A stretch of DNA of 64,000 nucleotides from Terriglobia bacterium. Its GTDB lineage: Bacteria; Acidobacteriota; Terriglobia; Bryobacterales; UBA6623. The DNA lies in NCBI GenBank assembly GCA_009841225.1, contig VXMF01000002.1, positions 191,426-255,425 on the forward strand, in the 5' to 3' direction. Both the position numbers and the translations under genes were made by a program. The stretch's first letter is position 1, and each line of letters starts with the position of its first letter. Positions 59,944 through 64,000 of this stretch are shown piece by piece. The notes beneath the pieces are model-generated. The model did no database searches, was not told the DNA's origin, and saw only the letters and a list, made by a program, of their open reading frames with translations.

Positions 59944-60578
59944 GGCTTGTGTGTTCCCTTCGATGCCGCCTCCAGCAGATGCTGACGCACGAAGCTGACG
60001 ATCTCGGCAGTGCAATACGTCGGCGGCCGGGCCTCGAACACTGGCGTGCGGCGCAGCAAGCTAGGCTCGAAGCCCTCCCACGACTCAGGGGAGGATCTAT
60101 TTCCGGTGAGCACGAACGCATCGGCCGCCGTTGCAAGACGCGCCGCGCTCTGTTTGCAATCGGCGATATCGAGATCCAATACCGACAGATACACGTCAGG
60201 AGGCAGGTGGTCCACGATGCTGTTGGATTCGAACAGCACATTTCCGGCTTCGGACAGGGCTTCGCGGATCGCAGGCATGGCGACAGGTAATTGCCCCATG
60301 GCCACTCGCACCCACAGCGCCTTCGCCGCACCGGCGGCAAGCATTCTGGCCGAGTCAGTGTCCGCGGGCTCGCCTGTCTCGGCCGTAATCTCGTAGGGGC
60401 ACAGCGGATTCTCCACCGCGCAGTCGCACGGCGATCCGTCGCGGGAACAGATGCCGTGCCCGAATTGCGTCAGCTTTACTGCGGTCCACTGCAGTTCCCG
60501 CGTGGCCGCGATCAACGAGGCCGCGAGCGAAGTCTTGCCCACTTCGCGGCTGTTGCCCCCGATGACGACGCTCCTCAT
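59940..60578 (-). CDS. MobB/CobQ-like P-loop NTPase with a Cys cluster
   Basis: A 212-residue protein from ATG 60578, which overlaps the lpxD stop codon as ATGA. The P-loop is VIGGNSREVGKTSLAASLI at the very N-terminus. Residues ~43-60 have a cysteine cluster, GICSRDGSPCDCAVENPLCPY, that could hold a metal or an iron-sulfur cluster. Later strands are NVLFESNSIVDHLPPDVYLS and DAFVLTGN, which resemble the GTP-binding protein MobB. I recall similar unnamed proteins from acidobacterial genomes. The role is unknown. Both neighbours are joined by 4-base overlaps, so it is translated together with LpxD and sulfatase 3. Confidence 0.7.
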   Translation of the reverse strand: MRSVVIGGNSREVGKTSLAASLIAATRELQWTAVKLTQFGHGICSRDGSPCDCAVENPLCPYEITAETGEPADTDSARMLAAGAAKALWVRVAMGQLPVAMPAIREALSEAGNVLFESNSIVDHLPPDVYLSVLDLDIADCKQSAARLATAADAFVLTGNRSSPESWEGFEPSLLRRTPVFEARPPTYCTAEIVSFVRQHLLEAASKGTHKP

Positions 60579-61597
60579 GATGCTTCGAGCTCCTCGACCC
60601 GCGCCCGCAGCCGCTTGAGCTCCTTGAACAGATCTGGCAGCCGGTTGGCCCATGCCTGGCGCACAAGCTGTGCCTTCAAAGGGCGCGCAGGCGTGCCCCA
60701 ATACGACCCGCCAGCCTCCAATTGCTTGTCAGGCAAGAGACCGGCCTGACCCCCGAGCTGGACCCGGGCGCCGACGCGGGCTCGGTCACCGATCCCCACT
60801 TGCCCGGCCAGAACAGCGTAGTCTTCGACGACCACCCCTCCAGAGAGCCCGACCTGTGCGGCCATCACGACATGCCGGCCGATCTGGCAGTTGTGGCCGA
60901 TGTGGACCAAGTTGTCCAGTTTCGTGCCCGCACCGATGCGTGTGTCGTCCAGCGCGCCCCGGTCCACACACGAGTTCGCCCCGATTTCTACGTCGTCGCC
61001 AATCTCGACACCTCCGACCTGCGGGAACTGCTCGTAGTGGTCGTCCTCGAACACCAATCCGAAACCGTCGGATCCGATCACCGCCCCAGCGTGCAAGACC
61101 ACCCGATCCCCCAAGCGCGCGGTGCCTTGGACCTTGGCCCCGGAATGCAGGCGACAGTCCCGTCCCACGATCGCGCCTCGACCCACGTATGCGTGCGCGC
61201 CGATCACAGAGCCCTCGCCGATGGAAGCGCCCCGTTCAACGACCGCTAGAGGTCCAACCGCCACTCCGGCGCCCAGCTCTGCGTCCGCGTCCACTGACGC
61301 CGACGGATCGATCCCTGCCCCGACGCGATCGGTCCCGATGATTGCCCGGAGTGCGTGTGCGAATGCCCGCCGGGGGTCCCTTACCCGAATCATGGTTCGG
61401 CTTTCCGCCGGTGTCTCCGGATCCACGACTACACAGCCCGCATTGGTGGGCGGCAACAGCTCGGTCTCGTGCTTGCGCTGCCAGAATGCAAGTTGGTCCG
61501 GGCCAGCCTTTTCTAGCGTCTGCCCGGAGCGGATCTCGACCGTTGCGCAGCCTACAAGTTCGCCCTGCACCAATGCAGCGATGTCTGCAGCCGTCAT
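60575..61597 (-). CDS. lpxD: UDP-3-O-(3-hydroxyacyl)glucosamine N-acyltransferase
   Basis: A 340-residue cytosolic enzyme that adds the second acyl chain in lipid A synthesis. The N-terminal uridine-binding region (~1-100) precedes a left-handed beta-helix of hexapeptide repeats (GSVIGAHAYVGRGAIVGRDCRLHSG). The catalytic histidine is in NLVHIGHNCQIG, near residue 230, and FGLVFEDDHYEQFPQVG, VEIGDDVEIGANSCVDRG and SGGVVVEDYAVLAGQVG are LpxD-specific. A C-terminal helix closes the trimer. It shows that the organism makes lipid A. It is the first gene of a three-gene operon; other lpx genes are not in the window. Divergent from the nuclease with a 74-base gap. Confidence 0.95.
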   Translation of the reverse strand: MTAADIAALVQGELVGCATVEIRSGQTLEKAGPDQLAFWQRKHETELLPPTNAGCVVVDPETPAESRTMIRVRDPRRAFAHALRAIIGTDRVGAGIDPSASVDADAELGAGVAVGPLAVVERGASIGEGSVIGAHAYVGRGAIVGRDCRLHSGAKVQGTARLGDRVVLHAGAVIGSDGFGLVFEDDHYEQFPQVGGVEIGDDVEIGANSCVDRGALDDTRIGAGTKLDNLVHIGHNCQIGRHVVMAAQVGLSGGVVVEDYAVLAGQVGIGDRARVGARVQLGGQAGLLPDKQLEAGGSYWGTPARPLKAQLVRQAWANRLPDLFKELKRLRARVEELEAS

Positions 61598-61671
61598 AGA
61601 GGCTCTCTCGAGGACCCTCGCGCCGTCCGGGGCACTGCAGCACGTCGTGCCGCAGGCACTATCCTACAAGC

Positions 61672-62469
61672 ATGTCTCATATTGCTCCACGAAGGCCCGT
61701 GGCACTGGTCGTGGCTCTGCTCGCAACCTGTGCTTCCGCCCTCGGTTGGAGCGAGCAGGGCCACCGCATCGTTGCGCTCGCAGCGGAAGAATACCTCAGC
61801 GACAACGCCAAGAGACGTGTCGGATACCTGCTCGGGGCCGACGTCCGCCTAGTAGATGTCGCCACCTGGGCCAACGAGATCGTCCGAGAGCGTCCTGAAA
61901 CCGAGGCTTGGCATTCCATCACGATTCCAAAGGGGGCAGAGAACGTCGACCTAGCACGTGACTGCCCGGTCGGCGACTGCATCACGGTTAAGGTCCGCGA
62001 CTGCATCGGCATAGTGCGCCTCGCCATTCGGCCCAAGGCAGAGTCTCAGGAGGCATTCAAGATGCTCGTCAACCTAGCCGGTGACTTGCATCAGCCGCTG
62101 TTGAGCGGCTTTCCGCCCGGAGACAGCAAAGATGACAGAGCGGTTGTGCTCGATGGCAACGAGATGACCCTGCATGAGGCGTGGGAACGGGGCCTGCTTG
62201 CCAGCTTGGGATCCGAAGAGGACGTGCTACAGCGAGTGCGGCAACATGTTCTCTCTGCGGACACAGAAACGTGGACTCGCGGCACCTTGCGAGATTGGAC
62301 GTGGGAGAACCATCAGATCGCAGCGAGCAAGATATATCCCGCGGTCGGCGCAGAAGACAGGACGGTGCTGGACGGTGAGGCGCTGGACGCAGCGACACAG
62401 ATCGTGATCGAGCGCTTGGCCAAGTCTGCGGTCCGCTTAGCGGCCCTACTAGACGACGTATGGCCGTGA
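61672..62469 (+). CDS. S1/P1 nuclease
   Basis: A 265-residue exported zinc nuclease with a signal peptide (ALVVALLATCASALG). Cleavage after it would place W26 at the mature N-terminus, which is typical, as the N-terminal tryptophan binds zinc. Other metal ligands are H31 (WSEQGHRIVA), the aspartate in VDVATWANE, H in AWHSITIP, the HDLHQP-like motif NLAGDLHQPL and LHEAWERGL. It degrades single-stranded DNA and RNA outside the cell or in the periplasm. The products suit the nucleoside carrier at 26264. The TATCCT element ends 6 bases before the ATG. The methyltransferase gene overlaps its last 10 bases. Confidence 0.9.
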   Translation: MSHIAPRRPVALVVALLATCASALGWSEQGHRIVALAAEEYLSDNAKRRVGYLLGADVRLVDVATWANEIVRERPETEAWHSITIPKGAENVDLARDCPVGDCITVKVRDCIGIVRLAIRPKAESQEAFKMLVNLAGDLHQPLLSGFPPGDSKDDRAVVLDGNEMTLHEAWERGLLASLGSEEDVLQRVRQHVLSADTETWTRGTLRDWTWENHQIAASKIYPAVGAEDRTVLDGEALDAATQIVIERLAKSAVRLAALLDDVWP

Positions 62470-63272
62470 TGGAGCGGTTTGCCGGCAACTACATTCTCTC
62501 TTCCGGGCGAGACGGCCACGAGCGCCTGCGGTTGCTGTGCACCCTCCATGATCCGTTCAGCCGCACGCTCTTGCTGGACGCCGGGCTGTGCCCCGGAAAG
62601 ACGTTCGTCGAGTTCGGTTGCGGGCTAGGCTGCATCGCCCGCTGGGCCGCGACTCGCGGAGCACGGACTACCGGCGTCGATCTCAGCCATGACCACGTGG
62701 GCGAGGCCTCCCGACTCGCCTGCGAAGCCGACATCGAGGATGTCGAATTCCGGCAGGGCAGCATTCACGACAGTGACCTGCCCGAGGGCGCCTTCGACTT
62801 CGCATACTGCCGCTTTCTGCTGTCACACCTCAGCGAACCAGTCGCCGCTATGCGCACGATGGCCGCCTGCCTCAAGCCTGGTGGTGTCCTTGTGTGCGAG
62901 GAGCCGGACCTCAAGACGATCTACTCCGAGCCGCCATCGCCAGCCTACGCGGAAGGCGTCAAGCGAATCCTCCAGCTGGCCGATTCGCTTGCGCTCGACT
63001 TCCGTTTCGGCACCAAGCTGGCCCTTAGCGCGCTCTCTATCGGCTTGGAAGTGCAACGAGCCGACGCCTACCAGCGCCATTTCCTGGGCGGCAGGGAAAA
63101 AGGCTATTGGACTTGGTCCTTCACCGAGGCAAGGCCATCTCTGCTGAATGCTTGCTCGTCACCTGCCGAACTAGACAAATGCCTTTCCGACATGCGGAGG
63201 GTCGACCGCGACCCGAGAATCATCGTCGGCCATGCGCGGATGCACCAACTGATCGCTCGGAAGCCCTCTTGA
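62460..63272 (+). CDS. SAM-dependent methyltransferase, class I
   Basis: A 270-residue cytosolic enzyme. Motif I is VEFGCGLGCIARW (residues ~50-62), followed by TTGVDLSHDHV with the ribose-binding aspartate, then FAYCRFLLSHL and CLKPGGVLVCEEPDL, which fit motifs II and III. The acceptor cannot be told; it resembles ubiquinone/UbiE-like and small-molecule methyltransferases. It starts inside the nuclease gene (10-base overlap), so translation is coupled, although the two have no known functional link. The C-terminal part may form a substrate cap. Confidence 0.82.
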   Translation: MAVMERFAGNYILSSGRDGHERLRLLCTLHDPFSRTLLLDAGLCPGKTFVEFGCGLGCIARWAATRGARTTGVDLSHDHVGEASRLACEADIEDVEFRQGSIHDSDLPEGAFDFAYCRFLLSHLSEPVAAMRTMAACLKPGGVLVCEEPDLKTIYSEPPSPAYAEGVKRILQLADSLALDFRFGTKLALSALSIGLEVQRADAYQRHFLGGREKGYWTWSFTEARPSLLNACSSPAELDKCLSDMRRVDRDPRIIVGHARMHQLIARKPS

Positions 63273-63410
63273 ACTTGCGGCACCGGCACTAGGCCCGCAC
63301 TCCTCAGACCGGGACGGAATGCGCATTGCGGCTACGATGGGACGACTCGCCCTCCATGCGGCCGAGCGCGCCAGGCAGCCGCCAGCCAGCGACCCAAAGA
63401 CCCTCAACCG

Positions 63411-64000
63411 ATGCGCATAGGCCGTTTGTCCCAAGTGAAGCCGGTCGAATCCGCGGCCAGCGCAGCGCTTTGTATTCCCTCCGGCGCTTCAGTCGCCATC
63501 GGCGGATCGGGTGCCGGGCACGCGATTCCTGACGTCCTATTGCGCGAATTGGGCGAGCGTCACCGCACGACTGGCGCTCCGACCGACCTGACCCTACTGC
63601 ACCCGTTCGGCGTGGGAGATCAGCAAGCCAAGGGCCTGCAGCAGATGGCTAACCCGGGCATGTACCGCCGCGTAGTCGGCGGCCACTGGTCGATGGCGCC
63701 AGCGATGGCGCAACTTGCGGCGGAGAATCGCTTCGCCGCCTACTGCTTGCCGGCTGGAGTGATGGTGCAGCTGTTTCACTGCGCCGCGGCGGGAAGCCCC
63801 GGCTGGTACTCGCATGCAGGTTTGGACACATTCGTAGATCCCAGGCTTGAAGGCGGGAAGCTCAACGCCAAGGCCACCGATTCCCTGGTCGAATACACCG
63901 AAATCAACGGCAAGCCATGGCTGTTCTACAAGACGATTCCGGTGGACGTGGCACTGATCCAAGCTTGGGAAGCGGACGAGCACGGAAACTTGTCAATGCG
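63411..64000 (+). CDS. Acetate/propionate-type CoA-transferase (N-terminal part)
   Basis: An open frame from ATG 63411 that runs off the window end gives 196 residues. The first domain of family I CoA-transferases is visible: SASAALCIPSGASVAIGGSG, then LTLLHPFGVGDQQAKG, RVVGGHWSMAPAMA and YCLPAGVMVQLFHCAAAGSPG. The ending VALIQAWEADEHGNLSM is the conserved loop of the YdiF/propionate CoA-transferase group. Enzymes of this kind move CoA between short acyl groups. The catalytic glutamate lies in the second domain, beyond the window. The frame is open further upstream but shows no ribosome site. Confidence 0.85.
   Translation, partial: MRIGRLSQVKPVESAASAALCIPSGASVAIGGSGAGHAIPDVLLRELGERHRTTGAPTDLTLLHPFGVGDQQAKGLQQMANPGMYRRVVGGHWSMAPAMAQLAAENRFAAYCLPAGVMVQLFHCAAAGSPGWYSHAGLDTFVDPRLEGGKLNAKATDSLVEYTEINGKPWLFYKTIPVDVALIQAWEADEHGNLSM

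Overview
The window is 64 kb of high-GC DNA that reads as a chromosomal segment of a Gram-negative bacterium, most likely an Acidobacteriota member. The evidence is the C-terminus of an Oar-type TonB receptor at the left edge, a von Willebrand A protein of the acidobacterial VWFA-related type, a CRTAC1/ASPIC FG-GAP protein, a TonB receptor with a carboxypeptidase-regulatory domain, exported Gfo/Idh/MocA oxidoreductases, three sulfatases, two DUF3604 proteins, an S1/P1 nuclease and an LpxD (lipid A) gene. No ribosomal RNA, CRISPR array, transposase or phage gene is visible. Phylum-level placement is inference from gene content only.

Layout. 1-10.8 kb: receptor C-terminus, APC permease, a convergent FG-GAP/ASPIC lipo- or secreted protein, a TPR - PfkB kinase - glycosidase family 4 operon, and a large exported PIG-L deacetylase. 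10.9-18.1 kb: AttH/CrtC-like protein, DUF3604 protein, a lipoprotein sialidase and a CehA/McbA-type PHP hydrolase. 18.4-31 kb: bifunctional PutA, an orphan ABC ATPase, a monoheme protein, an exported oxidoreductase, a flavin-binding split-barrel protein, a CNT nucleoside carrier coupled to plsY, a TlpA-like thioredoxin protein and a class III aminotransferase. 31-39.5 kb: second DUF3604 protein, EVE protein, VWA protein, a second exported oxidoreductase with a HEAT-repeat partner, and an MNT/HEPN pair. 39.5-49.5 kb: a metal-homeostasis island made of an ABC-2 exporter (two DUF3526 permeases and an ATPase), a Zn/Cd P1B-ATPase, an ArsR/SmtB repressor with an intact alpha5 zinc site, a duplicated His-rich protein, a ZnuD-like TonB receptor with metal-binding loops, a small Cys/His exported protein and a MerC-like membrane protein. 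50-58 kb: DJ-1/PfpI protein, MFS carrier, diheme cytochrome c plus PQQ dehydrogenase, and two sulfatases (one with atypical composition). 58.3-64 kb: initiator tRNA-Met, lpxD - P-loop protein - sulfatase operon, S1/P1 nuclease with a methyltransferase, and the start of a CoA-transferase.

How it fits together. Sulfatases, sialidase, family 4 glycosidase, PIG-L deacetylase and exported oxidoreductases suggest use of sulfated, sialylated and acetylated glycans, whereas PutA, the class III aminotransferase, the APC and CNT carriers and the nuclease suggest use of amino acids and nucleic acids. The PQQ dehydrogenase and cytochrome form a periplasmic oxidation unit. The most coherent and least described unit is the 39.5-49.5 kb metal island, which combines outer-membrane uptake, sensing, buffering and export.
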